A stretch of DNA of 64,000 nucleotides from MED-G20 sp038108155 (GCA_038108155.1 JAYNHP010000002.1:1-64000); one strand, 5' to 3'; shown: positions 9,487 through 18,847, numbered from the stretch's first letter. Notes: generated by a model not told the origin, from the letters alone. A program made the numbers and translations.

Positions 9487-10015
9487 AAGCAGTTATTTTA
9501 AGAATTGTATTTTCAGGGGATGTGTTTGCAGAAACCGTAACAGTTTTAGTTTGCTTGCTACCAGCTTGACCTTTAGATGGTCTAAAAACAACATCAATTT
9601 TACCACTTTCACCAGGAAGAATTGGTTCTTTTGGCCAGTTAGGTACAGTACATCCACAAGATCCTTTCGCATTTGAGATTTTAAGAGGTTCATTTCCTGA
9701 GTTTTTAAAGGTAAATGAGTATTTATTCTCAGAATTAACCTCCACATTTCCAAATTCGTGAAGATCGGTTGTGAATTTAATTGCTGTTTTAGGTAATTTT
9801 GAAGAGCCATCCATTGTAGGAGTAAATGGATTTTCTCGCATGTTTTTTTCTACATTGTCTATATTTCTTTTGGCTGCAGGATCAGGAGATATGTATGTTT
9901 TATTTGGTGATTTAGAGAAAATATCCTCATTATCAGTTGTTGAAGTTAGACTGTAAAGAGAAATGAAAAATGCAAATAAAGAAATTGCAATTGCTATATT
10001 AGACTTGTCTTTCAT
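9464..10015 (-). CDS. DUF1573 domain-containing protein
   Basis: A 183-residue protein with one N-terminal membrane segment (residues 6-26) and a DUF1573 domain at about 75-175: FTTDLHEFGNVEVN, FTFKNSGNEPLKI, the CGC motif in KGSCGCTVPNWP, and LPGESGKIDVVFRP. This is an Ig-like, ASPM/SPD-2/Hydin-related fold common in Bacteroidota and usually envelope-located; its biochemical role is unknown. It lies 9 bases after the S41 protease gene and overlaps the DUF3108 gene by 23 bases, so the three are probably one transcript. Confidence 0.9.
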   Translation of the reverse strand: MKDKSNIAIAISLFAFFISLYSLTSTTDNEDIFSKSPNKTYISPDPAAKRNIDNVEKNMRENPFTPTMDGSSKLPKTAIKFTTDLHEFGNVEVNSENKYSFTFKNSGNEPLKISNAKGSCGCTVPNWPKEPILPGESGKIDVVFRPSKGQAGSKQTKTVTVSANTSPENTILKITAFVNKTAE

Positions 10016-10024
10016 AACTAAATT

Positions 10025-12094
10025 TTAGTTTGCTAAATTAATAAACCCTTTGTCATCTTTCAAAATTTCAAGAGATTTTTGTAATGGAGCATTTAATTCA
10101 TTGATTATTTCATAAAATCTTTTGTAATCAAATAAGTCTTGGGCAATATTTGCTTTAAGTCTAATTTCAATGGTTTTTTTAGATTCTTCAAATTGGGGCT
10201 TGTCAAATTCTACTCCTTCTTTTTTCGCAAAATTTATTAATTCGTCAGTTATAGTTTTACTGTTAAAATCCTTTTTATACTTTTCAAAATTTGTATATTT
10301 TTTTTCTAGTGAAGGTCTATTTTTATTAACCCAATACAATGCAAATTGATTAAATATTCCTTTTCTAATAAGTTTGCTGAAATAATCACTAGTTCCAGTT
10401 GTGTCCAGTGGGACGAAATAATCGGGGACAATACCACCCCCACCATACACTATTCTATTTTTTAAGAGTGTAGAGAATTCTTCATTTTTATTGTTTTTTA
10501 TGCTGTCTTTGTTAAAAGATTCTCCAGATTTATATCTGCTATACTTTTCTTTTCTATAGGCCATAGATCCTTTGTTATAAGGTTTCTGAATGCATCTCCC
10601 ACTTGGTGTATAATATTTAGATGTTGTAATTCTTACTTGGGTTCCGTCTGGCAATTGAATTGGTTTTTGAACAAGCCCTTTTCCAAATGTTCTTCTCCCC
10701 ACAATTAGTCCTCTGTCCCAGTCTTGTATTGCACCACTTACGATTTCACTTGCACTTGCACTACTTTCATTTACTAAAACAATAACTTTTCCTTTTTCAA
10801 GTAACCCTGTTTTATTTCCTGCATATGTTTTTTCTGGAAATTTTCTCCCTTTAGTAGAAACAATTTTTCTATATCCTGGTAAAATTTCGTCAGATAAATC
10901 AACAGCTGTCTTTAGATATCCTCCTCCATTGTTTTGTAAATCTAGAACAAGATTTTCCATTCCCTTACTTTTTAACTTGAATACAGCAGTTTTTATTTCA
11001 TTTATACTTGTCGAAGAAAAATTATTGAGCTTAATATATCCCGTATTGTCATTAACCATGTAAGAAGCATCTACACTGTAAATTGGGATTTTATCTCTTG
11101 TAATTTCAAAATCTAAAATCTCTTTATTATTCCCTCTTACTATCCCAATTTGAACTTTTGTACCTTTTGCTCCAAGAAGTCTATCTCTTACTCCCTTATT
11201 TTTAATTCCATTGCCTGCAACTAATTCATCTTTAATTTTAATAATTTTATCACCAGCCATCAGACCTACTTTTTCTGAGGGTCCACCAGGGATAGCTTGG
11301 ACTATTAAGATAGTATCTTTAAATATTTGAAATCTTATTCCAACCCCAGTAAATGACCCTTTTAATGGTGCATTCATATCGTGAATATCTTTTAAAGATA
11401 TGTATGTAGAATGTGGATCTAATTGTTCGAGCATATACCTTATTGCATGTTCTGTTATCAAGGTATTTTTAACAGAATCAGGATAGATGAGATCGAAAAA
11501 TTTAATTCCTTGAAAATAATTATTAATGGTATTTTTTGAATTAGATTTATTAGATGGAATTGGTATGGTACTTAGATTTGGTATTCTTTTCCTAATAACA
11601 TCAAGAACTAAGGTGTCTTTTTCTCTAACTAATTTAACTTCACATTTAGAATTTTTATCACCGCACAATAACTCATTAAATTCAGAATAATAGTAAACCT
11701 CTTTTAAATTATTATTATTAATTTCTAGTACTTGATCATTTTTTTTAATCTTTGAGATATCTGCACCACTTCCTTTGAATACACTATCAACAAGAATTTT
11801 CCCTTTTTTGAATTTAATTGAAAAACCTAGAGAGGCTTTTTCAGATGGTGTAATACCAAGCATTTCAAATACAGAGTCTGGTTGGTAAAGTGCCATTGGT
11901 CTTAGATAGTTATACATACCTAATACTAAATCACTTTGTAATTTATTTTCGTCTACTTCCTCTACATACATTTGTTCGATAAGAAACAATAACCTTTCAA
12001 TTTTGACATCTGTAGATCTAGATTCTAAATTCTGCCCAATAATATTAAAAGTTAAAAATGTTAGTATAGGTAATATTAAATGTCTGATTGGCAA
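10025..12094 (-). CDS. S41 family C-terminal processing peptidase with two PDZ-like domains
   Basis: A 689-residue exported serine protease of the Prc/CtpA class. A signal peptide (to about residue 20, ending NIIGQ) is followed by a PDZ-like segment near 95-150, a second PDZ domain near 235-310 (GVGIRFQIFKDT, GPSEKVGLMAGDKII), and the S41 catalytic domain. By alignment with D1 protease the catalytic serine is S447 in NESSASASE and the lysine is K472 in RTFGKGLV, with the expected 25-residue spacing. Such proteases trim or degrade envelope proteins from the C-terminus. The apparent start is TTG at 12094; an in-frame ATA four codons upstream (ATA AAA AAA TTG) would give the more usual KKLP signal-peptide start, so the exact start is uncertain. 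Confidence 0.92.
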   Translation of the reverse strand: MPIRHLILPILTFLTFNIIGQNLESRSTDVKIERLLFLIEQMYVEEVDENKLQSDLVLGMYNYLRPMALYQPDSVFEMLGITPSEKASLGFSIKFKKGKILVDSVFKGSGADISKIKKNDQVLEINNNNLKEVYYYSEFNELLCGDKNSKCEVKLVREKDTLVLDVIRKRIPNLSTIPIPSNKSNSKNTINNYFQGIKFFDLIYPDSVKNTLITEHAIRYMLEQLDPHSTYISLKDIHDMNAPLKGSFTGVGIRFQIFKDTILIVQAIPGGPSEKVGLMAGDKIIKIKDELVAGNGIKNKGVRDRLLGAKGTKVQIGIVRGNNKEILDFEITRDKIPIYSVDASYMVNDNTGYIKLNNFSSTSINEIKTAVFKLKSKGMENLVLDLQNNGGGYLKTAVDLSDEILPGYRKIVSTKGRKFPEKTYAGNKTGLLEKGKVIVLVNESSASASEIVSGAIQDWDRGLIVGRRTFGKGLVQKPIQLPDGTQVRITTSKYYTPSGRCIQKPYNKGSMAYRKEKYSRYKSGESFNKDSIKNNKNEEFSTLLKNRIVYGGGGIVPDYFVPLDTTGTSDYFSKLIRKGIFNQFALYWVNKNRPSLEKKYTNFEKYKKDFNSKTITDELINFAKKEGVEFDKPQFEESKKTIEIRLKANIAQDLFDYKRFYEIINELNAPLQKSLEILKDDKGFINLAN

Positions 12095-12166
12095 TTTTTT
12101 TATGAATTTGATTTTATAGGTTGTTAAATTAGCTTAATTCAACCAAAAAAAGGTAAATGTTAAAAT

Positions 12167-12814
12167 TTATTTTTTGTGTAGGTATAAAATTGATTTACTC
12201 TCAAAAAAAGCATCTTCAAAATAATTAATAATATTCTCGATTCTAAAATTGTACCTTTTAGATACTTTTTGAATTTCTTCTTTTAAATCTCCCCCCTTTA
12301 AATAAATAATTCCATTTTGAATTTCATTTTTGTTGGATTTGGCAATGTTTTGTTCTACCCAAGGACAAAACCTTTCTAGTTGGGTTACTGCTCTACTAAC
12401 AATAAAGTCAAATTTCTCAGAAATATTTTCAGCTCTTTCAATTTTTGATTTTACGTTTCTAATTTCCAAGTCTTCAACTATTTTATCGACAACCCTTATC
12501 TTTTTGCCAATTGAATCAACCAATGTAAATGAAGTATTCTTAAAATATATTGCTAACGGAATACCAGGAAAACCACCCCCAGTACCAACATCTAATATTT
12601 TTGTGTTGTTTTTAAAATTAATAAATTTCGCAATAGACAAGGAGTGTAGCACATGTCTTGTATAGAAGTTCTCTGTATCTTTTCTACTAATAACATTAAT
12701 TTTAGAATTCCAATCCAAGTAAATATCTTTAAGACTTTCAAATTGATGGATTTGATTTTGATCTAAGTTTGGAAAATAATATTGAATTATTTTTGCGGAA
12801 TCAGATGGTTTCAA
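12167..12814 (-). CDS. rsmG: 16S rRNA (guanine(527)-N7)-methyltransferase RsmG
   Basis: S-adenosylmethionine-dependent methyltransferase that modifies G527 of 16S rRNA. The 215 residues include the family signatures DWNSKINVISRKD, RHVLHSLSI, the SAM-binding loop ILDVGTGGGFPGIPLAI and FIVSRAVTQLERF. The start is a TTG at 12814, just upstream of the conserved YYFPNL region; no ATG or GTG is available. This start lies 14 bases inside the end of the sigma factor gene. The gene is followed by a 72-base gap with no visible terminator. Confidence 0.95.
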   Translation of the reverse strand: MKPSDSAKIIQYYFPNLDQNQIHQFESLKDIYLDWNSKINVISRKDTENFYTRHVLHSLSIAKFINFKNNTKILDVGTGGGFPGIPLAIYFKNTSFTLVDSIGKKIRVVDKIVEDLEIRNVKSKIERAENISEKFDFIVSRAVTQLERFCPWVEQNIAKSNKNEIQNGIIYLKGGDLKEEIQKVSKRYNFRIENIINYFEDAFFESKSILYLHKK

Positions 12815-13418
12815 AACTATGTTTCATAATGTTATATAAAAACTCTCTTGCTCTAAAGAGTTGAGCTTTAACTGTTCCTAATGGCAGGTTTAACTCTATA
12901 GATATTTCCTCATAGCTCATTTCTTTAAAATATCTCATTTCAACTAAGATTTCGTATCTGGGTTTTAATTTTTTCACATACTGTCTCATTAATTGTATTT
13001 TTTGCTCATTCATAGCAATTTGCTCAGGAGTCATTCCATCTGATTTTATTTCGAACATATATTCCTCGCCATCATTATTGGAGACACGATTATCTATAGA
13101 CATTACGTTTTTCTTCTTTTTTCTAAGAAAATCGATACAGTTATTTGTTGCAATTTTAAATAGCCAAGTGCTAAATGCAAAATTTGGAGTGTATTGGTTT
13201 AATCTGTTGAACGCTTTTCCAAATGCTTCTAATGTTAAATCTTCTGCATCATCATTATTATTCACCATCTTTAATAACATATAGTATATTGGATCTTTAT
13301 ACTTATCCATTAAATCAGAAAATGCTTGTTGGTCTTTGTCCTTTGTTGCTCTTAGGACTAATTCATAATCTTTTTGAGCTTTTTCCGAAAGGTGTGATAA
13401 CGTTTTTTCTTTCTCCAT
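12801..13418 (-). CDS. RNA polymerase sigma factor, sigma-70 family (ECF-like)
   Basis: A 205-residue sigma factor with only regions 2 and 4. Region 2 is at about 30-95 (DPIYYMLLKMVNNNDDAEDL, then AFSTWLFKIATNNCIDFLRKK) and region 4 at about 140-195 (KPRYEILVEMRYFKEMSYEEI, then LPLGTVKAQLFRAREFL, the helix-turn-helix that reads the -35 element). A roughly 25-residue N-terminal extension and no anti-sigma gene next to it argue for a general, SigW-like ECF factor. It starts by ATG, sharing one base (TAATG) with the stop of the glycosyltransferase gene upstream, and overlaps rsmG by 14 bases. Confidence 0.93.
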   Translation of the reverse strand: MEKEKTLSHLSEKAQKDYELVLRATKDKDQQAFSDLMDKYKDPIYYMLLKMVNNNDDAEDLTLEAFGKAFNRLNQYTPNFAFSTWLFKIATNNCIDFLRKKKKNVMSIDNRVSNNDGEEYMFEIKSDGMTPEQIAMNEQKIQLMRQYVKKLKPRYEILVEMRYFKEMSYEEISIELNLPLGTVKAQLFRAREFLYNIMKHSFETI

Positions 13419-14509
13419 TAAAGTCTAATTCTTCTATTTATTTGAAAGATAGGTTGGCAAAATAGTAAGATGATTTCATAAATTGGAAATGCCCAAAGAA
13501 GATCTTTGCACATCATAATCTTGAAAGCTTTGTAATTTATCGCTATAATTAATAAATACCTTACTGTAAAAAGAAGTAGGCCAATCTTTATATAATTAAT
13601 TGAAAAGAATGAAAACATTAACAAAAAGTAAAAAGCCAATGCACTTAAATATTGCATTCCTAATAAAATTTTGTGCTTTTTTTTGTATTTAAAATTTGTA
13701 GTATGGTGCCTTCTTTTTTGATATACCCAGTTTTTAAATTCTTTTTTGGGCTTTGATATTGTCATACTTTTAGAATTGAAAATGACTTGTGTATTACTAA
13801 CATTGGATGCCTGATTAACAAATAAATCATCATCTCCAGATTCAATATGGTAGTGGGATTTAAATCCATCGTTTAAATAATATACATCCTGATGATAAGC
13901 TAAGTTTCTACCAACTCCCATGTAGGCTAATTTTGCTTTTGCATATCCTAAAGAGTTTATTGCTATTTGAACAGAATCAAATCTTATTATTTTATTTAAA
14001 AATCCTTTTTCTTTTTCGTATATTCCTACGCCAATTACTATTTGTTTTTCCTTTTCAAATCCTTTACTCATTTCATTAATCCAATATTTTGACAATGGTT
14101 GACAATCTGCATCTGTAAACAATAAATAGTTGTTTTTAGCCGCCTTAATCCCAATAGTAATTGCAAGTTTTTTTCCAAAATTGTCAATGTTATTGTCTGG
14201 AATATCTACTATTTTAAGTTTGGAGTACTGAGCTTTAAATTTGTTTAATGTTTCAATACTATTGTCCCAAGATCTATCATTAACAACAATGACCTCAAAG
14301 TCTTCATATTTTTGATTAAGTACTAATGGGAGATTTTTTTTAAGATTTTCGTTTTCATTTCTTGCGCAAATTATTACGGATATTCCTTTTTTCTTTACAC
14401 TTTTATTTTCCTTTATAAAGGCTACTCTTGCACTGAAATAAAACAAATAAAAACATTGAATTAAAAAACTAACAGTAAGAAAAATAAATCCAATTTCAGA
14501 ATAGGTCAT
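13418..14509 (-). CDS. Membrane-anchored glycosyltransferase family 2
   Basis: A 363-residue GT2 (GT-A fold) enzyme. An N-terminal membrane helix (about 5-28) is followed by the domain start KGISVIICARNENENLKKNL, NDRSWDNS, the DxD-type metal site FTDADCQP, and an acceptor region with ESGDDDLF. QKRRHH gives a QxxRRH-like motif near residue 265, resembling the QxxRW motif of processive enzymes. Two to three further membrane helices lie at about 285-350. It probably acts at the inner membrane on a polysaccharide or lipid-linked glycan; the sugar is unknown. First gene of a three-gene overlapping set with a sigma factor and rsmG. Confidence 0.88.
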   Translation of the reverse strand: MTYSEIGFIFLTVSFLIQCFYLFYFSARVAFIKENKSVKKKGISVIICARNENENLKKNLPLVLNQKYEDFEVIVVNDRSWDNSIETLNKFKAQYSKLKIVDIPDNNIDNFGKKLAITIGIKAAKNNYLLFTDADCQPLSKYWINEMSKGFEKEKQIVIGVGIYEKEKGFLNKIIRFDSVQIAINSLGYAKAKLAYMGVGRNLAYHQDVYYLNDGFKSHYHIESGDDDLFVNQASNVSNTQVIFNSKSMTISKPKKEFKNWVYQKRRHHTTNFKYKKKHKILLGMQYLSALAFYFLLMFSFFSINYIKIGLLLFTVRYLLIIAINYKAFKIMMCKDLLWAFPIYEIILLFCQPIFQINRRIRL

Positions 14510-14540
14510 ATATATTAAAACATTTAAACATTTAAAAGTA

Positions 14541-14567
14541 TTGCTTAATTAAGATGTTATATATTTG
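14541..14567 (+). promoter_or_regulatory. Candidate promoter of tgt
   Basis: TTG (14541-14543), 16 bases, then TATATTTG (14560-14567), matching the Bacteroidota TTG / TAnnTTTG pattern. It lies in the 84-base divergent gap, 26 bases before the tgt ATG. Confidence 0.5.
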
Positions 14568-14593
14568 TTCTACAGCAGTTTATCCACAGTTTT

Positions 14594-15724
14594 ATGAACT
14601 TTACTCTATCAAAAAAAGATAAGAATTCAAATGCTAGATCAGGTATTTTAAAAACAGACCACGGTGAGATAAAAACACCAATATTTATGCCTGTTGGAAC
14701 TGCAGGAACGGTTAAATCAGTCTCACAAAGAGATTTAGAAGATCAAGTTAATGCACAAATAATTTTAGGTAATACTTATCATTTATACTTAAGACCAGGA
14801 ATTGAAACTCTTGAGAGGATAGGAGGATTACATAAGTTTATCTCATGGAACAAACCTATTTTAACGGATTCTGGAGGTTACCAAGTCTACAGTCTTTCAG
14901 GAAGAAGGAAAATTATTGAAGAAGGCGTTAAATTTAAATCTCATATAGACGGATCTTCTCATTTTTTCACACCAGAAAATGTTATGGAAATTCAAAAATC
15001 TATTGGTGCAGATATTATAATGGCTTTTGATGAATGCACACCATATCCTTGTGATTATTCCTATGCTAAAGATTCTATGGAAATGACCCACCGATGGTTA
15101 AAAAGATGTGTAGATGGATTTAATTCAACTCCGTTTAAATACGACTATTCACAAGTTCTTTTTCCTATTGTCCAAGGAAGTACATATTCAGACCTAAGAA
15201 AAAAAAGTGCAGATGTAATATCATCTTTTGATTTACCTGGAAATGCAATTGGAGGTCTTTCTGTTGGTGAGCCACATGATTTAATGTATAAACATACGGA
15301 GGAAGTTTGTGCTATTTTACCATTGGATAAACCAAGATATTTAATGGGTGTGGGAACACCATCTAATTTATTGGAATGTATTTCCTTGGGAATTGATATG
15401 TTTGATTGTGTTATGCCATCACGAAATGCAAGAAATGGAATGTTATTCACCAGTGAGGGAATTATTAATATAAAAAATAAAAAATGGGAAAATGATTTTA
15501 ATCCAATTGATCCCAATGGTGTTTCTAGTGTTGATAAACGTTACTCGAGATCCTATCTTAGACATTTATTTGTATCCAAAGAAATGCTTGGTCCTCAAAT
15601 TGCAAGTATCCATAATCTTTCTTTCTATCTGTGGTTAGTGAATGAATCTAGAAACAGAATTGAGGATGGAACTTTTAGGGAATGGAAAAATAAAATGGTT
15701 GTCAAACTCGTTGAAAGACTGTAA
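14594..15724 (+). CDS. tgt: tRNA-guanine transglycosylase lacking the zinc cysteines
   Basis: Replaces guanine 34 of GUN-anticodon tRNAs with preQ1 on the way to queuosine. The 376-residue barrel has TPIFMPVGTAGTVKSV, ILGNTYHLYLRPG, LTDSGGYQVYSLS (with the base-binding and acid Asp), IVQGS, GGLSVGEP and YLMGVGTPSNLLECI, and the nucleophile Asp in GIDMFDCVMPSRNARNG. In E. coli Tgt, zinc is held by C302, C304, C307 and H333. Here the cysteines align with G309, S311 and D314, while the histidine (H340) is kept. The region otherwise aligns without gaps, so this looks like a real replacement. An LptF/G permease gene follows after 8 bases. Confidence 0.95.
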   Translation: MNFTLSKKDKNSNARSGILKTDHGEIKTPIFMPVGTAGTVKSVSQRDLEDQVNAQIILGNTYHLYLRPGIETLERIGGLHKFISWNKPILTDSGGYQVYSLSGRRKIIEEGVKFKSHIDGSSHFFTPENVMEIQKSIGADIIMAFDECTPYPCDYSYAKDSMEMTHRWLKRCVDGFNSTPFKYDYSQVLFPIVQGSTYSDLRKKSADVISSFDLPGNAIGGLSVGEPHDLMYKHTEEVCAILPLDKPRYLMGVGTPSNLLECISLGIDMFDCVMPSRNARNGMLFTSEGIINIKNKKWENDFNPIDPNGVSSVDKRYSRSYLRHLFVSKEMLGPQIASIHNLSFYLWLVNESRNRIEDGTFREWKNKMVVKLVERL

Positions 15725-15732
15725 AGTTTAAT

Positions 15733-16824
15733 ATGAAAAAGTTAGATTGGTTTATTATAAAAAAATTCCTTGGAACATATGTTTTTATGATAGGTGTGGT
15801 TATGAGTATTTCCATAATTTTTGATGTTTCAGAAAAGTTAAAAGACTTTATCAATCCCGAAAACAATCTTACTTTTTATAAAATAATTACTGAATACTAC
15901 CCTTATTTCTTTATCCACTACGCAAATTTATTTTCTTCCTTAATTATTTTTTTATCAGTATTATGGTTTACAAGTTTTATGGCACAAAGATTAGAAATTG
16001 TAGCCATTTTAAGTAATGGGGTTAGTTTTTGGAGATTTTCCAGACCATATATTATCGCTTCTTCTTTTTTATTAGTTATTTCAGTTTTAATGAATCACTA
16101 TGTTGCACCTTATGCAAATAAGAATAGGTTGGATTTTGAAAATAAATTTACAAAATACAATGTTAATTTTAAAGATGTTCATTTAGAGGTTAGTCAAGGA
16201 ACAATTGTTAGTTATCGTCAGTTTATTGGCAATACCACCACTGTAAGACGGCTTTGGGTGGAGAATTGGAAAGAAAATGAAAATGGACAATGGGAGCTAG
16301 AAAGCGATATGCAAGTAGAGCGGGCTGAGGGAGATAGTGTGTTATACAACTGGAAGCTTAAAAATACTTTTATTAGAAAAATTGGCAAAATCAACGATGA
16401 ACTTATAACTAGAAAATTAATTGATACTGTTCTATCTTTTAACATTAGCGATCTTGGTCAACGTTCTGCAATTACTTATGCTATGACCACTCCAGAACTT
16501 ATTAAGTATAGAGAGAAAGAGGAAAATAAAGGAAACTCTATTGCTCAAATTGACATAAGTAGACATGAAAGAACAGCTTACCCATTTGCTGCATATATTT
16601 TAACGGTTATAGGAATATCTGTTGCTTCTCGAAAATCTAGAGAGGGGGTTGGCAAGAATTTAGTTATAGGTCTTTGTTGCGGTCTGGTCTACGTTTTTTT
16701 TATGAAAATGACTACAGTTGCTGCAGTAAATATTGGTTGGAATACAATTTTGGCAGTCTGGTTCCCAAATATTTTCTTTTCTATAGTAGCTATCTTTTTA
16801 TTTTATAAAAGATTAATCTCTTAA
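15733..16824 (+). CDS. LptF/LptG family lipopolysaccharide export permease (YjgP/YjgQ)
   Basis: A 363-residue inner-membrane permease of the LPS transport ABC complex (LptB2FG). The N-terminus KLDWFIIKKFLGTY is typical of the family. Three membrane helices lie in residues 10-120 (including LEIVAILSNGVSFWRFSRPY, the cytoplasmic coupling-helix region), then a periplasmic beta-jellyroll domain at about 125-265, then three helices at 280-360 (YILTVIGISVASRKSREGVG). It extracts LPS from the inner membrane together with LptB. Whether it is LptF or LptG cannot be settled alone; Bacteroidota often annotate it as LptG. Its stop overlaps the stop of the convergent gene by 4 bases (TTAA). Confidence 0.92.
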   Translation: MKKLDWFIIKKFLGTYVFMIGVVMSISIIFDVSEKLKDFINPENNLTFYKIITEYYPYFFIHYANLFSSLIIFLSVLWFTSFMAQRLEIVAILSNGVSFWRFSRPYIIASSFLLVISVLMNHYVAPYANKNRLDFENKFTKYNVNFKDVHLEVSQGTIVSYRQFIGNTTTVRRLWVENWKENENGQWELESDMQVERAEGDSVLYNWKLKNTFIRKIGKINDELITRKLIDTVLSFNISDLGQRSAITYAMTTPELIKYREKEENKGNSIAQIDISRHERTAYPFAAYILTVIGISVASRKSREGVGKNLVIGLCCGLVYVFFMKMTTVAAVNIGWNTILAVWFPNIFFSIVAIFLFYKRLIS

Positions 16825-17498
16825 TGATTTATTTTTTTTAATCTTTTAAATCTTATTTTCTTGTTGCCTTTTTCCATGGAGATTTCATAATCTAATCCTT
16901 CAATATTAATTTTTACTACATAGAAAGGATTTGGTATCTTAAATCCATTAGATTTATTCCAGTTTACATTAACTGTTTTAAAGTTATTCTCAATATCTAA
17001 TTTATTTAAATGAAAATTCTCTAAGTCATTAATGAATTCTTTACTATACTTTTTTTTCAATTTTTCTACAACCTTATAAAAGTTGAAATTATCCATATAA
17101 ATATTGGTATCTATATGGTTTAAGGATTGATGTCTTGAAAAATTTTGATTATTGAACGAGGTGAATCTACAGCTAGAATCATTAAATGAAACATCAATAG
17201 AAATTGTATCGTTGTTATATTCAAAGAAATAGTTTTTTGTATCGGTTTTGGTTTCACTTTTAGAGAAAAGTATATTGCCATTTAATAAAATATCGAAAAC
17301 TTTTTTAGAAAAACTCTCGTTAATATTTACAACCTCAGATTTTTCAATATTAATTTTTATTGGATTGACCAAAAGGAAATTTTTTATTTTGTTATCTGGT
17401 AGCCAATTCCATTCTCTATCGTTGAAAAGAGAATAAACCAAAAACAGACCTAAAATAAAACCTACAAGGTAAAATTTAAGTCTGTTTAGAAAGTTCAT
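16821..17498 (-). CDS. Hypothetical membrane-anchored protein
   Basis: I do not recognise the full-length family. The 225-residue product has a basic N-terminus and one membrane helix (about residues 8-26, RLKFYLVGFILGLFLVYSLF), then the short motif WNWLPDNKIKNFLL. This N-terminal layout resembles small anchored proteins that often follow lptG-like genes in Flavobacteriales. The remaining 160 residues are polar, rich in Asn, Lys and Ile, cysteine-poor, and ought to lie outside the membrane. It converges on the LptF/G gene with a 4-base stop overlap and lies 22 bases after ahcY in the same direction, so it may be the distal gene of an ahcY transcript. Confidence 0.7.
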   Translation of the reverse strand: MNFLNRLKFYLVGFILGLFLVYSLFNDREWNWLPDNKIKNFLLVNPIKINIEKSEVVNINESFSKKVFDILLNGNILFSKSETKTDTKNYFFEYNNDTISIDVSFNDSSCRFTSFNNQNFSRHQSLNHIDTNIYMDNFNFYKVVEKLKKKYSKEFINDLENFHLNKLDIENNFKTVNVNWNKSNGFKIPNPFYVVKINIEGLDYEISMEKGNKKIRFKRLKKINH

Positions 17499-17520
17499 TA
17501 GAACACCCCCTATGGGCTAA

Positions 17521-18831
17521 TTAATATCTGTAATATTCAGGCTTGAATGGCCCTTCAACTTTAACACCAATGTATTCAGCCTGATCTTCTCTTAAAGTCT
17601 CTAGTTCAACACCAATTTTTGCAAGATGCAAAAGAGCAACTTTTTCATCAAGATGTTTTGGTAACATATAAACTTCATTTTTATAATTCTCACTATTTTT
17701 CCAAAGTTCAATTTGTGCTAATGTTTGATTGGTAAATGAGTTACTCATTACAAAAGATGGATGACCTGTTGCACAACCCAAGTTAACTAGTCTTCCTTCG
17801 GCTAGTAATATAATATCTTTACCATTTATGGAGTACATGTCTACTTGTGGTTTGATAGTAGTTTTAGTAGCCCCATGGTTGTTATCAAGCCAAGCAACGT
17901 CTATCTCGTTGTCAAAATGACCAATATTGCAAACAATTGTTTTGTCTTTCATCATTTCAAAATGCTTTCCTTTAATGATGTCTTTATTTCCAGTTGCTGT
18001 AACCACTATATCTGCTTCGGCTACTGCATTTTCCATTTTCTTCACTTCGAAACCATCCATTGCGGCTTGAAGTGCGCAAATAGGATCTATTTCTGTGACT
18101 ATTACTCTAGCTCCTGCACCTTGAAGAGAAGCTGCCGACCCTTTACCAACATCTCCATAACCTGCAACTATAGCTACCTTACCTGCCATCATTACATCGG
18201 TAGATCTTCTTATGGCATCAACTAATGATTCTTTGCAACCGTATTTGTTGTCAAATTTTGATTTTGTTACAGAATCATTAATATTAATAGCTGGCATTGG
18301 AAGTGTTCCGTTTTTCATTCTTTCGTATAGTCTGTGTACACCAGTAGTTGTTTCTTCAGAAAGGCCTTTAATGTCTTTTACTAGTTCTGGATAGTTGTCC
18401 AAAACCATATTTGTTAAATCTCCTCCATCGTCTAAAATCATGTTCAAGGGTTTGTTGTCTTCAAAGGCAAATAGAGTTTGTTCGATACACCAATCAAATT
18501 CTTGGTCATTCATTCCTTTCCAAGCAAAAACTGGAATTCCTGCTTTGGCAATAGCCGCTGCAGCATGATCTTGTGTAGAGAATATATTACAAGAAGACCA
18601 GGTAACTTCTGCCCCTAAATCAATCAAAGTTTCTATAAGAACTGCAGTTTGAATAGTCATGTGGAGACATCCAGCTATTCTGGCTCCTTTAAGGGGAAAT
18701 TCTCCTTTATATTCTTCTCTTAGAGAAATTAATCCTGGCATTTCTGCTTCTGCTAACCTAATTTCTTTTCTTCCCCAGTCAGAAAGACTGATGTCTTTAA
18801 CTTTAAAATTTTCTTTAACTGTATTAGTCAT
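17521..18831 (-). CDS. ahcY: Adenosylhomocysteinase
   Basis: NAD-dependent S-adenosyl-L-homocysteine hydrolase, which splits SAH into homocysteine and adenosine in the activated methyl cycle. The 436-residue protein shows the substrate-domain motifs GCLHMTIQTAVLIETL, SSCNIFSTQDHAAAA and NINDSVTKSKFDNKYG, then the NAD-binding loop VAGYGDVGKGSA and ATGNKDII, and ends with the conserved KPEYYRY tail that closes the neighbouring subunit's NAD site. The ATG at 18831 follows a good promoter match. No SAH or SAM riboswitch fits in the 82-base leader region. Confidence 0.97.
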   Translation of the reverse strand: MTNTVKENFKVKDISLSDWGRKEIRLAEAEMPGLISLREEYKGEFPLKGARIAGCLHMTIQTAVLIETLIDLGAEVTWSSCNIFSTQDHAAAAIAKAGIPVFAWKGMNDQEFDWCIEQTLFAFEDNKPLNMILDDGGDLTNMVLDNYPELVKDIKGLSEETTTGVHRLYERMKNGTLPMPAININDSVTKSKFDNKYGCKESLVDAIRRSTDVMMAGKVAIVAGYGDVGKGSAASLQGAGARVIVTEIDPICALQAAMDGFEVKKMENAVAEADIVVTATGNKDIIKGKHFEMMKDKTIVCNIGHFDNEIDVAWLDNNHGATKTTIKPQVDMYSINGKDIILLAEGRLVNLGCATGHPSFVMSNSFTNQTLAQIELWKNSENYKNEVYMLPKHLDEKVALLHLAKIGVELETLREDQAEYIGVKVEGPFKPEYYRY

Positions 18832-18847
18832 ATTTAATATTTTTTGG

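Noticed and set aside
9305..9676. A 123-codon open frame across the DUF3108/DUF1573 junction on the plus strand
   Set aside because: It is antisense to two real genes, and nothing in it looks like a protein family.
17845..18225. A 126-codon open frame antisense to ahcY
   Set aside because: It lies wholly within a strongly conserved gene on the other strand and its product has no recognisable features.
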